Assembly: GCF_011493005.1 (NCBI RefSeq)
Contig: NZ_CP049156.1
Span: 2,728,001-2,792,000, forward strand
Source of the DNA: Caballeronia sp. SBC1
GTDB lineage: Bacteria; Pseudomonadota; Gammaproteobacteria; Burkholderiales; Burkholderiaceae
Length of the DNA: 64,000 nucleotides
Reading direction: 5' to 3'
The position numbers were made by a program, and so were the translations under genes. Below the pieces are notes generated by a model. It saw only the letters and a program-made list of their open reading frames with translations, had not been told where the DNA came from and did no database searches. Each line of letters opens with the position of its first letter. Position 1 is the stretch's first letter. Below, piece by piece: positions 18,798 through 27,970 of the stretch.

Positions 18798-20141
18798 ATG
18801 AACACATCCAGCCACTTTTCGAGCTGCGTCGCCGAGTACGATCCAAACGCGCTGCCCGTCAGCGCGGCGCAGGAGATCGTGCGCCAGTGGGCGTTGCCGC
18901 GCGGTCGCACCGAGGTGGAACACGTGCGTCTCTTCGACGCACTCGATCGCGTGCTGGCTGAAGATGTCATCTCGCCGATCAATGTCCCTTCGCACGACAA
19001 CTCGGCCATGGACGGTTATGCGTTCGATGGCGCGACCTTGCTGAATGGATCGGATGGATCAGATGGCGCCAATGAAGCGAGCCTGCCGGACAGTCCACCG
19101 CTTCGCTTGACGGTCGCGGGTACCGCGCTCGCCGGACAACCGTTCGAAGGGCATCCGCTTGCCGCGCAATGCGTGCGCATCATGACCGGTGCGCTCATCC
19201 CGCCGGGGTGCGACACCGTCGTGCCGCAAGAACTCGTGCAGCGCACAGGCGATACCGTTACGTTCGCCTCAGCGCGCATCGTGCGCGGGGCGAATCGGCG
19301 GCTCGCGGGGGAGGATCTCGCGCAGGGCCACGCGGCATTACGCAAGGGCCGTATTGTGCGTGCGTCGGATCTTGGTTTGCTTGCGTCGCTGGGTATTGGC
19401 GACGTGGCGGTGCATCGGCGCTTGCGTGTCGCGTTTTTTTCAACCGGCGACGAATTGCGTTCCGTGGGTCAAGCGCTGGCGCCGGGTTGCGTCTACGACA
19501 GCAACCGCTATACCCTCTTTGCGATGCTGCGCCGGATGAACATGGAACCGGTGGATCTGGGCATTGTGCGTGACGATCGTGCATCGCTTGAGCGGGCATT
19601 GCGAAAGGCTACGCAGGACGCCGACGTGGTGATCAGTTCGGGCGGCGTGTCTGTAGGCGACGCCGACTTCACGCGTGACCTGATGAACACGCTCGGCGAC
19701 GTGGCGTTCTGGAAGATCGCGATGCGTCCGGGCCGTCCGCTTGCATTCGGCCGCTTGTGGTCGGGAAAGCGTCCCGGCGAAGGCGAATCTGCGCTGTTCT
19801 TTGGCTTGCCTGGCAATCCGGTTGCCGTGATGGCAACGTTTTATTTCATCGTGCGCGAGGCGCTGCTCGCCATGTCGGGCGCGACGCCCTATTCGCTGCC
19901 GCTGATAGCCGCGACGAGTTCGCAACCGATCAACAAACGCGCCGGGCGTACGGAGTTTCAACGCGGTGTTGCACGCCGCGATACCGCGGGGCACTGGCAT
20001 GTGGTGACAACCGGGCCGCAAGGTTCGGGCGTGCTGAGTTCAATGAGCGAAGCCAATTGCTTCATTGTCCTGAAGCACGACGCAGGAAATATCGATGCAG
20101 GAGACAGCGTGGATATCCTGCCATTCGACGGCCTGATCTAG
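18798..20141 (+). CDS. moeA: Molybdopterin molybdenumtransferase
   Basis: MoeA inserts molybdate into adenylylated molybdopterin. The 447-residue protein shows the MoeA domains in order: DNSAMDGYAF near residue 68, MTGALIPPGCDTVV near 130, the MoCF domain with FFSTGDELRS near 213 and SSGGVSVGDADFTRD near 280, PGNPVAVMATF near 340, and the C-terminal beta-barrel. A local insertion with a GSDGSDGAN stretch near residues 77-85 is low in complexity. It lies 174 bp after mobA. Confidence 0.95.
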   Translation: MNTSSHFSSCVAEYDPNALPVSAAQEIVRQWALPRGRTEVEHVRLFDALDRVLAEDVISPINVPSHDNSAMDGYAFDGATLLNGSDGSDGANEASLPDSPPLRLTVAGTALAGQPFEGHPLAAQCVRIMTGALIPPGCDTVVPQELVQRTGDTVTFASARIVRGANRRLAGEDLAQGHAALRKGRIVRASDLGLLASLGIGDVAVHRRLRVAFFSTGDELRSVGQALAPGCVYDSNRYTLFAMLRRMNMEPVDLGIVRDDRASLERALRKATQDADVVISSGGVSVGDADFTRDLMNTLGDVAFWKIAMRPGRPLAFGRLWSGKRPGEGESALFFGLPGNPVAVMATFYFIVREALLAMSGATPYSLPLIAATSSQPINKRAGRTEFQRGVARRDTAGHWHVVTTGPQGSGVLSSMSEANCFIVLKHDAGNIDAGDSVDILPFDGLI

Positions 20142-20259
20142 TTTCAAAGGCTCTTCGACAACCTGCTTCAAGAACCTGGACCGCAACGCCGTCATCACTT
20201 GAGCGGCTAAAACGGACGGTTCGAATGCATTGCACTATGACTGACGGGGCTTTTCCTTC

Positions 20260-20535
20260 ATGAAAAAACAGATTTCGTTCATCGCGCCGGGACAAACGGC
20301 CAAAGCGTTGATTCTCGTGTACCTGACCTTCAGCGTACCCATCGTGTTGCTCGGCGTGCTGGTTGCGTTTTTCCGATACGGCTCGGTCGAGCTAAGCACC
20401 GTGACAAGCGCGCTGTTGCTCAATGCGATCCTCGGCTTCATCTTGCTGTGGATTGCGTGTCACGCGTACAACTGGGTGGCGTCGCGATTCGGCGGTATTG
20501 AGATCGTCTTGTCCGACGCGCCGGAAGAGGCATGA
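20260..20535 (+). CDS. Two-helix membrane protein of unknown function
   Basis: This 91-residue protein has two hydrophobic segments, ALILVYLTFSVPIVLLGVLVAFF (about 17-39) and TSALLLNAILGFILLWIACHAY (about 49-70), separated by a short charged loop. It is probably an inner-membrane hairpin. I recognise no catalytic motif. Its stop overlaps the start of the GNAT gene (ATGA), so the two are coupled. It resembles small transmembrane proteins found in Burkholderiales, but no function can be given. Confidence 0.75.
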   Translation: MKKQISFIAPGQTAKALILVYLTFSVPIVLLGVLVAFFRYGSVELSTVTSALLLNAILGFILLWIACHAYNWVASRFGGIEIVLSDAPEEA

Positions 20536-21023
20536 TGAGCGCTCAAATCCGACCCGCCGCACCCGCCGATGTCGGCGCGATCTTTGGCTTGATGATCGAG
20601 CTAGCCGAGTTTGAAAAACTCATGCACATGTTCATCGCGACCGAGGCCGGCGTGCACGACGCGCTATTCGGCGCGCGCCCGTGCGCTGAAGCCTTGGTGG
20701 CCGAAGAAGACGGACGCATAGTGAGCTACGCGCTTTTCTTCCAGAACTATTCAACCTTCCTCGGCAAGCGCGGGTTGTATCTGGAAGATCTGTATGTGAA
20801 GCCGGGTATTCGCGGCAGCGGACTCGGCACGAAGATGCTGCGTGCTCTGGCGGCACTCGCGGTGGAACGCCAGTGCGGCCGCTTCGAATGGACCGTGCTC
20901 GACTGGAATCAGAACGCCATCGGCTTCTACGAGAAAATGGGCGCAACCGTGCTGCCCGACTGGCGTATTGTCCGCATCACCGGCGACGCACTGGCTACGC
21001 TGGCTTCGCCGGCCGCGGACTAA
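20532..21023 (+). CDS. GNAT N-acetyltransferase, diamine/spermidine-acetyltransferase-like
   Basis: The 163-residue GCN5-fold acetyltransferase carries the acetyl-CoA loop VKPGIRGSGLGTKML near residue 95. WTVLDWNQNAIGFYEKMGA near 120 and the ending PDWRIVRITGDAL closely resemble the spermidine/spermine acetyltransferase (SAT) family. Substrate assignment is by family resemblance only. It is translated with the upstream membrane protein and converges on rmuC, with only 4 bp between the two stops. Confidence 0.85.
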   Translation: MMSAQIRPAAPADVGAIFGLMIELAEFEKLMHMFIATEAGVHDALFGARPCAEALVAEEDGRIVSYALFFQNYSTFLGKRGLYLEDLYVKPGIRGSGLGTKMLRALAALAVERQCGRFEWTVLDWNQNAIGFYEKMGATVLPDWRIVRITGDALATLASPAAD

Positions 21024-21027
21024 GGAC

Positions 21028-22509
21028 TTAAGCGCCGGGTTCGTCCCGTTCCGCCGGTTCTTCACGTTCATCCCCGAGCAGGTTCGCCACCTGCTCGCCC
21101 GGCAACGCTTCCACGTCGCGCAGTTTCTTGCTCATCTGCCGCGTACGCGTCTCCGCCGATTCAATAGAACGCGTCACTGCCTCAAGCTGCGACCGCGTCT
21201 TCGACAGCACTTCCCCAAACTTCCTGAACTCCGTTTTCACCGCGCCGAGCACTTGCCAGACTTCACTGGAACGCTGCTCGATTGCCAGCGTCCTGAAACC
21301 CATCTGCAAGCTGTTCAGTAGCGCTGTCAACGTGGTCGGACCCGTCACGCTCACCCGGTATTCCCGCTGTAGAAAATCGGTCAACCCCGGACGGCGAAGG
21401 ATTTCCGCATACAGGCCCTCGGTCGGCAGGAACAACAACGCGAAGTCCGTGGTGTGCGGAGGCGCGACGTACTTCTGCGCGATCGCCTTCGCTTCCGCAC
21501 GAATGCGGCCTTCCAGCGCGCGAGACGCTTCCTCGACCGCGGCTGCGTCGGCGCGATCCTGCGCATCGATCAACCGCTCGTAGTCCTCGCGCGGAAACTT
21601 GGCGTCGATAGGCAACCACACCGGCGTAGCTACCGTATTCGCACCGCTCTGGCCGGGCGCGTCGTGACGGCCGGGCAGCTTGATTGCGAACTCCACACGG
21701 TCGTTGCTCTTCGGGATAGTTGCGACATTCTTCGCGTACTGATCCGGCGTCAACAACTGCTCGAGCAACGATTCAAGCTGCACTTCGCCCCAGGTCCCGC
21801 GTGTCTTGACGTTGGTCAGCACCTTTTTCAAGTCGCCGACACCCGCCGCCAGCGTCTGCATTTCCCCCAACCCGCGATGCACCTGCTCCAGCCTGTCCGA
21901 GACCAATTTGAACGATTCGCCAAGCCGTTGCTCCAGCGTGGCGTGCAACTTTTCATCGACGGTACGGCGCATTTCTTCGAGCTTCGCCGCGTTGTTCGCT
22001 TCGATATCCTTCAGCCGCGCTTCGAGCGTTGCGCGCACTTCGCTCAGACGACGGTCATTCGATTCCGACATCTGCGCGAGTTGCAGCGTGAGCGCATCGC
22101 CGAAACGTTTCAGCGCCTGGCTTTGTTCGTCGCGTGCGTGCTGGCCTTGCAGCGCATTGCTTTCCGTCAGCGTGACAAGTTGCCGGGAAAACGACTCAAG
22201 CTGCGTGTTCTGGACGTGCGCCATGCTCGCGAGCTGCGTCGCGAGCGTCTGCTGGAATTGGGCGAACGCTGTGCCCGCTTCGGTACGCGACGCGCGGGAC
22301 GTCTCGGTGACTTCGCCCCTCACGTTGCGTTCGAGCCGCTCCTGGGCGCGCGCATGCGCTTCGCCCATATCGATGATCCGATCGGCCAGCGCCTCGAACT
22401 GCTCCTCGACATCTGTTTCGCGCTTCGGCCGCAACAACAGCATCAACGTGATCACCAGAGCGATCGCGAGGACGGCGACACCCACGCTCAACAGCAACAA
22501 CATGGTCAT
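21028..22509 (-). CDS. rmuC: DNA recombination protein RmuC
   Basis: RmuC-family proteins limit inversions and rearrangements, presumably by a nuclease-related activity. The 493-residue protein has an N-terminal membrane helix (MLLLLSVGVAVLAIALVITLML). A long coiled coil follows (about residues 60-220) and then the RmuC core, with GTWGEVQLESLLEQLL near 243, the PIDAKFPREDYERL segment near 305 and FLPTEGLYAEIL near 365. Start and stop overlap with the downstream dehydrogenase gene (ATGA). Confidence 0.93.
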   Translation of the reverse strand: MTMLLLLSVGVAVLAIALVITLMLLLRPKRETDVEEQFEALADRIIDMGEAHARAQERLERNVRGEVTETSRASRTEAGTAFAQFQQTLATQLASMAHVQNTQLESFSRQLVTLTESNALQGQHARDEQSQALKRFGDALTLQLAQMSESNDRRLSEVRATLEARLKDIEANNAAKLEEMRRTVDEKLHATLEQRLGESFKLVSDRLEQVHRGLGEMQTLAAGVGDLKKVLTNVKTRGTWGEVQLESLLEQLLTPDQYAKNVATIPKSNDRVEFAIKLPGRHDAPGQSGANTVATPVWLPIDAKFPREDYERLIDAQDRADAAAVEEASRALEGRIRAEAKAIAQKYVAPPHTTDFALLFLPTEGLYAEILRRPGLTDFLQREYRVSVTGPTTLTALLNSLQMGFRTLAIEQRSSEVWQVLGAVKTEFRKFGEVLSKTRSQLEAVTRSIESAETRTRQMSKKLRDVEALPGEQVANLLGDEREEPAERDEPGA

Positions 22510-23486
22510 TTCTTCAGGACTTCCGGATTGATCGGGTTCGGCGGATTGCCAGCGCGCGGACCTTCACCCAGCGCGGCGATCAGGTTGTCAGCGGCGAGAT
22601 TGGCCATGGCCCGGCGGGTGGATTCCGTCGCGCTTGCGATATGCGGCGTCAGCACGACATTCGACACCGTCAGGAAATCGCGATTGAAATTCGGCTCGCC
22701 TTCGAACACGTCGAGCCCCGCCGCCGCGATGGTCTTGTTGCGCAACGCCTGGATCAGCGCGGCGTCGTCCACAATCCCGCCGCGCGCAATGTTGGTCAGC
22801 GTAGCCGTAGGTTTCATGCTCGCCAGTTCAGCCGCGCCGATGGTGTGGTGATTCTCGGCGGTGTACGGCAGCACCAGCACGACGTGATCGGCGCGCTTAA
22901 GCAAATCCGCCTTCGATACATACTCGGCGTTCAGTTCCGCCTCGATCTCCGGGGCAACGCGCGAACGGTTGTGATAGATCACGCGCATGTTGAACCCGCG
23001 CGCACGCCGGGCGAGCGCCTGACCAATGCGCCCCATGCCAAGCACGCCGAGCGTGGCGCCGCATACGTCGGTACCGAGAAAGGCGTCGTAGGACCACGTA
23101 CCCCACTTGCCGGCGCGCAGGAAGTGTTCGGATTCGGCAATACGGCGCGCGGCCGCCATCATCAGCGCCCAACCGAAGTCCGCCGTGCTTTCGTTCAATA
23201 CGTCCGGTGTATTGGTGCCGAGCACGCCGTGCGCGTTCAACGCCTGCATGTCGAAGTTGTTGTAACCCACGGCCATGTTCGACACGACCTTCAGATTCGG
23301 AGCGCCTTCCAGGACCTTCGCCGTGACGGGATCGCCCGCGAGCAAAGCGCCATCGCGATCAGCCATGCGGCGCGCGAATTCGTCGGCGACAAGCGGTGCG
23401 CCCGGATTAGCATCGACTTCAAAATACTGCCGGAGACGTTCGATCACGTCCGGGAAAATGGGGCGGGCAACCAGCACTTTCTTCAT
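22506..23486 (-). CDS. D-isomer-specific 2-hydroxyacid dehydrogenase (glyoxylate/gluconate reductase-like)
   Basis: This NAD(P)-dependent reductase of 2-oxoacids is most like GhrB/glyoxylate reductases. The 326-residue protein has the Rossmann motif GMGRIGQALARRARGF near residue 152, the catalytic Arg in NIARGGIVDD, a Glu near residue 264 and His in TPHIASATES. The frame runs 50 codons further upstream, but AGGAG lies 9 nt before the ATG of MKKVLVARPIF, which fixes the start. The gene is between rmuC and the antiporter on the same strand. Confidence 0.92.
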   Translation of the reverse strand: MKKVLVARPIFPDVIERLRQYFEVDANPGAPLVADEFARRMADRDGALLAGDPVTAKVLEGAPNLKVVSNMAVGYNNFDMQALNAHGVLGTNTPDVLNESTADFGWALMMAAARRIAESEHFLRAGKWGTWSYDAFLGTDVCGATLGVLGMGRIGQALARRARGFNMRVIYHNRSRVAPEIEAELNAEYVSKADLLKRADHVVLVLPYTAENHHTIGAAELASMKPTATLTNIARGGIVDDAALIQALRNKTIAAAGLDVFEGEPNFNRDFLTVSNVVLTPHIASATESTRRAMANLAADNLIAALGEGPRAGNPPNPINPEVLKK

Positions 23487-23496
23487 CGACTTTCTC

Positions 23497-24906
23497 CTAA
23501 AAGAACAACCATCCAGTGAGCAAGAACAAGGGCAGCAAAATGACTGTCGACCAGCCGAGATACGCGAAGAATCCCGGCATGACAATGCCGCGCGATTCTG
23601 CAATTGCCTTGACCATGAAGTTGGGCGCGTTACCAATGTAGCTGTTCGCGCCCATGAACACGGCGCCAGCCGAGATGGCGGCGAGCGTGGTGGCGCCGGC
23701 CGTCATCAACGTTGGGGCATCGCCGCCGGCGAGGTTGAAGAACACGAGATAGGTCGGCGCGTTGTCGAGGAATGATGACAGCAAACCGGTCGCCCAGAAG
23801 TACGCGATGTCGATTGGTTTGCCGCTTGCGTCGGTCACCATGTGCACGATGCCGGCGAACGCACCGTCCGCGCCCGCGCGCAAGATCATGATCACGGGCG
23901 CGATGGTGATGAAGATGGCGGCGAACAACTTCGCGACCTCTTCAATAGGCGCCCAGTTGAACGCATTGCCCGCGCGCGCGCTTTTCGGCGTGAGCATGTG
24001 CGACAAGAGCGTCACCACGACAAGCAGCACATCGCGCGCGGCGTTCTGCAACGCGACGTGCGTACCGAATACATCGAACTCGATGCCCGGTTTCCACAAG
24101 CCGCTCATCAGCACCAGCGCGACCACCGCCGCGAGCAAAACGAAATTGATCTTTCCGTCTACGCTCAACGGTGTTTTCGCTTCACTCCGATGCACCACCT
24201 CCTCCTTAGCGAAGTAATAGCGGTCGAGCACATAGAAAAGTGCCAGCAGAACCACACAGATAAAAAGCGTCGGCGCGGCGAGATGCACCGTGGTCCAGAA
24301 AAAACTTACGCCATTCAGGAAGCCGAGGAACAGCGGCGGATCCCCGAGCGGCGACAGCGCCCCACCGGCATTGGCCACGAGAAAGATGAAGAAGACCACG
24401 CGATGCACTACGTGCTTGCAATGTTCATTGGCGCGCAGCAGTGGGCGGATCAGCAGCATGGCCGCGCCCGTCGTTCCCATGATGCTGGCGAGCACCGTGC
24501 CGAGCGCGAGCAACCCGGTATTCAGGCGCGGGGACCCGTGCAAGTCGCCATGCAGGCAGATACCGCCCGCGACCGTGAAGAGCGCAGTGAGCAGGATGAT
24601 GAACGGCACATACTCTTCCAGCATGGCATGCACGAAAGTCGCGAATGCAACCTGCGTACCAAAGCCAAGCGCAAAAGGCACAAGGAACACGAGCGCCCAA
24701 GCCGCCGATATCTTGCCGAAATGACGATGCCAGGCGTGCGGCGCGATCAGCGGCACGATCGCGATGGACAAGAGGATGCCGGCGAACGGAAGGCCCCACA
24801 GCGGAGACAGCGTGGCGCCGTCAAGCGACGCCGCGGAGGCAGTCAACGGCAACAAGAGAAGCAACAGGCCTTGCCATAAGCGTCGCATGTTCACGGCTGC
24901 GCTCAT
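23497..24906 (-). CDS. Sodium:proton antiporter, NhaD-like (ion transporter superfamily)
   Basis: This 469-residue polytopic inner-membrane protein has about 12 hydrophobic segments. It has a signal-like N-terminus (MRRLWQGLLLLLLPLTASA) and then LSPLWGLPFAGILLSIAIVPL. The SPLGDPPLFLGFL motif near residue 190 and SSFLDNAPTYLVFFNLAGGDA near 380 are typical of NhaD/ArsB-type Na+/H+ antiporters. Either the annotated ATG or the internal ATG of MRRLW could be the start; the former overlaps a 30-codon leader frame. Residues matching NhaD suggest Na+/H+ exchange, but no assay-level specificity can be read from sequence. Confidence 0.88.
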   Translation of the reverse strand: MSAAVNMRRLWQGLLLLLLPLTASAASLDGATLSPLWGLPFAGILLSIAIVPLIAPHAWHRHFGKISAAWALVFLVPFALGFGTQVAFATFVHAMLEEYVPFIILLTALFTVAGGICLHGDLHGSPRLNTGLLALGTVLASIMGTTGAAMLLIRPLLRANEHCKHVVHRVVFFIFLVANAGGALSPLGDPPLFLGFLNGVSFFWTTVHLAAPTLFICVVLLALFYVLDRYYFAKEEVVHRSEAKTPLSVDGKINFVLLAAVVALVLMSGLWKPGIEFDVFGTHVALQNAARDVLLVVVTLLSHMLTPKSARAGNAFNWAPIEEVAKLFAAIFITIAPVIMILRAGADGAFAGIVHMVTDASGKPIDIAYFWATGLLSSFLDNAPTYLVFFNLAGGDAPTLMTAGATTLAAISAGAVFMGANSYIGNAPNFMVKAIAESRGIVMPGFFAYLGWSTVILLPLFLLTGWLFF

Positions 24907-24995
24907 GCGCGAGCGCAGCCGGTTACGACTGCGGCTGGAGTGCGCAGCCGTAAGCCCTGGTCTCTTGAGTTCCGGCGTGTGGCCAATGTGTTCAT
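24903..24995 (-). CDS. Possible 30-aa leader peptide coupled to the antiporter gene
   Basis: A small minus-strand frame starts at ATG 24993-24995 with GAGGA about 7 nt upstream. It ends at a TGA that overlaps the antiporter ATG (ATGA). The peptide is basic and begins MNTLATRRNSRDQG. A -10-like TATAAT (minus strand, about 25056-25061) lies upstream. The exact overlap and good ribosome-binding site suggest translational coupling, but an uncharacterised 30-codon frame in GC-rich DNA can arise by chance. Confidence 0.35.
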   Translation of the reverse strand: MNTLATRRNSRDQGLRLRTPAAVVTGCARA

Positions 24996-25145
24996 GATGC
25001 TGTCCTCGTTGGCCTGTGCTGCGGCATGCGCGTCACGGCATGTGCGTCAATCAAGGACTCGATTATAACGAGCGCCCGCGCCCGAATACCCTCGACCGAA
25101 CGGCTAACGCGGAGCAGCGCTTGGCCTCACGAACGCCTGCGTGGG

Positions 25146-26336
25146 TTACTGTTCTTCCACGGGTTTGGCGATGTCGAATACCTGGCGGAGGTAGGCAAGA
25201 TAAGCCTGGTCATCACACATGTTCTTGCCGGGGGAATCGGAGAGTTTGGCAACAGGCTGGCCATTGCAGCGGACCATCTTGATCACGATCTGAAGCGGCT
25301 GATAACCAAGATCGTTGGTCAGGTTGGTACCCACGCCGAAAGCGAGCTGGCAACGGCCGCGAAAACGTTCGTAGAGGCTCAGGACCTTGGGAATGTCGAG
25401 TGCGTCCGAAAAGACGAGCACCTTGGTACGCGGATCGCAGCGGTTCTGCTCGTAATGACGGATCAGGCGTTCGCCCCAGTCGAATGGGTCGCCGGAGTCG
25501 TGGCGTGCGCCGTCGAAGAGCTTGCAGAAGTACATGTCGAAGTCGTTCAGGAACGCCTTCATGCCGTAGACGTCGGAGAGCGCAATGCCCAGGTCGCCGC
25601 GATACTCCTTCGCCCACATTTCGAAGCCGAAGATCTGCGAATCGCGCAGCCGCGGGCCGAGCGCCTGGCAAGCCTGAAGATATTCGTGCGCCATGGTGCC
25701 GAGCGGACGCAAGCCGTGCTTCATGGCGTAGTAAACGTTGCTTGTGCCCGTGAACTGTTCGCCCAGGCCTTCCTTCAGCTTGAGGATGACCTCCTCATGC
25801 CACTGCTTGGAGAACCGGCGGCGAGTGCCGTAGTCCGCGATCTTGCAGTCGGAGACTTCGGGACGGCCGCCGAGCAACTGGATCTTGTCGCGCAGGCGGT
25901 CGCGGCCGGTATCGAAGGTCGGGTCGCGTTGTGTGTTGCGGAAATAGACCTCGTTGACGATCGCGAGGATCGGAATCTCGAACAGGATGGTATGCAGCCA
26001 CGGCCCGACAATATCAATGTCGATCTCGCCGTTCTGCTTGGCGGACGGCTTGATCGTGACGGACTTCTCGTTGAGATGAAAGAGCGCGAGGAAGTCAATG
26101 AAATCGCTCTTGATGAAGCGCATCCGGCGAAGGTATTCGAGCTCGTCTTCCTTGAAGCGCAGATGGCAGAGCTGGCGCACTTCGTCGCGTATCTCATCTA
26201 TATACGGCACGAGATCGACATCCGGCGTGCGGCAGCGAAACTTGTATTCCGCGTGTGCCGCCGGGAAGTGATGCAGCACGACCTGCATCATCGTGAACTT
26301 GTAGAGATCGGTATCGAGCAGCGAATGGATAATCAT
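25146..26336 (-). CDS. pncB: Nicotinate phosphoribosyltransferase
   Basis: PncB converts nicotinate and PRPP to nicotinate mononucleotide in NAD salvage. Beginning [20 protein letters not shown], the family N-terminus, it has 396 residues. Visible family segments are YKFRCRTPD near 35, the catalytic-His region [14 protein letters not shown] near 205, DVYGMKAFL near 245, [14 protein letters not shown] near 270 and GVGTNLTND near 330. The frame is open 44 codons upstream of the chosen ATG, but that stretch has no family similarity. Confidence 0.96.
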   Translation of the reverse strand: MIIHSLLDTDLYKFTMMQVVLHHFPAAHAEYKFRCRTPDVDLVPYIDEIRDEVRQLCHLRFKEDELEYLRRMRFIKSDFIDFLALFHLNEKSVTIKPSAKQNGEIDIDIVGPWLHTILFEIPILAIVNEVYFRNTQRDPTFDTGRDRLRDKIQLLGGRPEVSDCKIADYGTRRRFSKQWHEEVILKLKEGLGEQFTGTSNVYYAMKHGLRPLGTMAHEYLQACQALGPRLRDSQIFGFEMWAKEYRGDLGIALSDVYGMKAFLNDFDMYFCKLFDGARHDSGDPFDWGERLIRHYEQNRCDPRTKVLVFSDALDIPKVLSLYERFRGRCQLAFGVGTNLTNDLGYQPLQIVIKMVRCNGQPVAKLSDSPGKNMCDDQAYLAYLRQVFDIAKPVEEQ

Positions 26337-26764
26337 GGTTCCAGACGAACGGCTAGGAAAACGGGTAAAGGCGCAGGTAGGACCGCCCACAAGAGCGCGG
26401 GCAAAACCGCAAACGGACCCGGCACGCCCCGACGCACTGGATGCTTTGCCCCCGGCGGCCTCCAGCACATGTTACCCGAAGTGTCCGCCCGGAGCGCCGC
26501 CCCTAACGCTGCTGAAACACGCCGGACAGCGGGCGCGCGGGAGTTCGGCGGCGAGCCATAAACAAATCACTAAACGATATAAGGCCTTCTGCCCGGGGGT
26601 CGCGCTCAAATATACCGGTACGCTACAATATCGGTTTTGGCGCGCAGATCGTGCACAGCCGGGCTATATGCAGCCCCGAATAGAGACGCTCGGTTCGCTG
26701 GTTGGAACCCGACGTTCATGTCGCCCTCGCCGCCGCCCCACGAATTCCGTATGCAGGAGCCTGA
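26337..26764. promoter_or_regulatory. Divergent intergenic region pncB/fdxA
   Basis: The 428 bp hold no convincing gene. A -10-like TACAAT at about 26624-26629, in AT-rich DNA (AATATACC...CAATATCGG), is a candidate fdxA promoter. A GGAG ribosome-binding site lies just before the fdxA start. Confidence 0.4.
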
Positions 26765-27088
26765 ATGACTCACGTTGTGACCGAAAGCTGCATTAAGTGC
26801 CGCTATACCGATTGCGTGGACGTGTGCCCGGTGGATTGCTTCCGCGAAGGTCCCAACTTTCTCTCGATCGATCCTGACGAGTGCATCGACTGCGCCGTGT
26901 GCGTCGCCGAATGCCCGGTCAATGCAATCTATGCCGAAGAGGATGTCCCCGGTGATCAACAGCACTTCATTGAACTGAATGCCGAACTGTCGCGCGGCTG
27001 GCCGAGCATCACCAAGACCAAGGCGCCGTTGCCCGAAGCCGACGAGTTCAAGGACGTGAAAGACAAGCTCGAACTGTTGGCGCGTTGA
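26765..27088 (+). CDS. fdxA: 7Fe ferredoxin FdxA
   Basis: This cytosolic 107-residue low-potential electron carrier holds one [3Fe-4S] and one [4Fe-4S] cluster. The ligands are [18 protein letters not shown] (residues 9-26) and [16 protein letters not shown] (about 39-54), in the spacing of Azotobacter-type FdI. The C-terminal extension [18 protein letters not shown] is typical of the proteobacterial FdxA group. It lies just left of the tRNA-Asn gene and is transcribed the same way. Confidence 0.95.
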   Translation: MTHVVTESCIKCRYTDCVDVCPVDCFREGPNFLSIDPDECIDCAVCVAECPVNAIYAEEDVPGDQQHFIELNAELSRGWPSITKTKAPLPEADEFKDVKDKLELLAR

Positions 27089-27183
27089 GCCCGAGGGGCT
27101 GCAGGTTGCCCTGCTGTCGTTGTCGCATCCCTCGTAACGCTTCACTTGTTTGTGACTTTTTAAATTGAGATGAACGCAGGGTG

Positions 27184-27212
27184 TTGACAGGCTAGATTCC
27201 CCTCCATATAAT
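27184..27212 (+). promoter_or_regulatory. Consensus sigma-70 promoter for tRNA-Asn
   Basis: TTGACA at 27184-27189 and TATAAT at 27207-27212 are both perfect consensus hexamers with a 17-bp spacer. The tRNA begins 22 nt after the -10 box, as expected for a strong stable-RNA promoter. Confidence 0.88.
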
Positions 27213-27234
27213 TTCGTTTCTCTGCTGCAGATGT

Positions 27235-27310
27235 TCCTCGATAGCTCAGTTGGTAGAGCGCCGGACTGTTAATCCGTAGGTCCCTGGTTCGAGCCCAGGT
27301 CGAGGAGCCA
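27235..27310 (+). tRNA. tRNA-Asn (GUU)
   Basis: This 76-nt cloverleaf includes an encoded CCA end. The acceptor stem is TCCTCGA/TCGAGGA with discriminator G, the D-arm is GCTC...GAGC, the anticodon loop CTGTTAA gives anticodon GUU, and the T-arm contains GGTTCGAGCC. Its 3' 49 bp are duplicated at 46528-46576, so the gene is the integration site of the adjacent element and its 3' part was rebuilt by the element. Confidence 0.97.
27262..27310 (+). repeat. attL: 49-bp direct repeat in tRNA-Asn 3' half
   Basis: These 49 bp, from CGGACTGTT in the anticodon arm to the terminal CCA, are identical to 46528-46576. The sequences diverge immediately on both sides. This marks the left junction of the integrated element. 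Confidence 0.95.
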
Positions 27311-27326
27311 GAAGAATCAAACGCTT

Positions 27327-27357
27327 AGCCCAACTTCAAAGAGTTGGGCTTTTTGTT
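27327..27357 (+). terminator. Element-supplied terminator after tRNA-Asn
   Basis: AGCCCAACT (27327-27335) pairs with AGTTGGGCT (27342-27350), followed by TTTTTGTTTT. It lies inside the element and takes over termination of the tRNA transcript. The original terminator was displaced to 46591-46620 beyond the right end. Confidence 0.88.
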
Positions 27358-27432
27358 TTGCGGGACCGTGTAGGCACCATGTAGGTTTTTGCCAGAAATC
27401 CTAGCCCGTCTTAACTGTCACCTTCGCAGGTC

Positions 27433-27858
27433 ATGAGCCAGACCCTCACCTATTTATCAACTCTGGTCAGCTTGGTTTCGGGCGCAATGACCATCCTCGG
27501 CGTCAGCGGCCTGTTGACCTGGAGCCTGACCGACAAAAAGCGTGGGACATTCGATGACAACGTCATTGGTGTAATGGCCGCGACAACCAAGTTGGCTATT
27601 GCAGCCGTCGTTCTGCTTGTCGGCGCAGGCATTGGCTTCATCACGCACTTTTTTGTTTTGCTTCTTGCCAAGGGCAGCATTACCGCGTCGGACAACATCT
27701 ATTGGGATGATGCTTTCGCTGGCGCGCACATAGCGGGGTACGCGGCGGCAGTCATTCTTTGGCTGCCACTAGTGGTCCTCTGCGTCTCCAGCGTATTTTC
27801 GTGGTCGCTCTCGCCGTTTGTTCGCTTCTATCGCGCTCTTTCGAACAAACAGCCGTAG
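27433..27858 (+). CDS. Hypothetical membrane protein of the element
   Basis: This 141-residue protein has three or four hydrophobic segments: LVSLVSGAMTILGVSGLLTW (about 11-30), LAIAAVVLLVGAGIGFITHF (about 54-73), an extension of it (FVLLLA), and AAVILWLPLVVLCVSSVFSW (about 105-124). A soluble loop around residues 80-98 holds NIYWDDAF. I recognise no family. It is the first gene inside the left end, just after the terminator, and has no strong ribosome-binding site. It could be a cargo or phage-exclusion type membrane protein, but that is a guess from position only. Confidence 0.6.
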   Translation: MSQTLTYLSTLVSLVSGAMTILGVSGLLTWSLTDKKRGTFDDNVIGVMAATTKLAIAAVVLLVGAGIGFITHFFVLLLAKGSITASDNIYWDDAFAGAHIAGYAAAVILWLPLVVLCVSSVFSWSLSPFVRFYRALSNKQP

Positions 27859-27970
27859 GCAACGTAGAAGGGAATTCAAGGCCCGCGTCATCCCGACGTT
27901 ACCCGGCGCACACTACTTCGGCCACTCGGGCGGCAGAATGGTCTGCCTATACCAACGGAAACGTCGAAAC

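Noticed and set aside
24907..25145. Na+ or Mn2+ riboswitch upstream of the antiporter
   Set aside because: I could not see the conserved core of either class; a promoter and short leader frame explain the region as well.
25026..26561. 511-codon plus-strand frame opposite pncB
   Set aside because: pncB on the minus strand is full-length and conserved; the plus frame has no supported start or domain.
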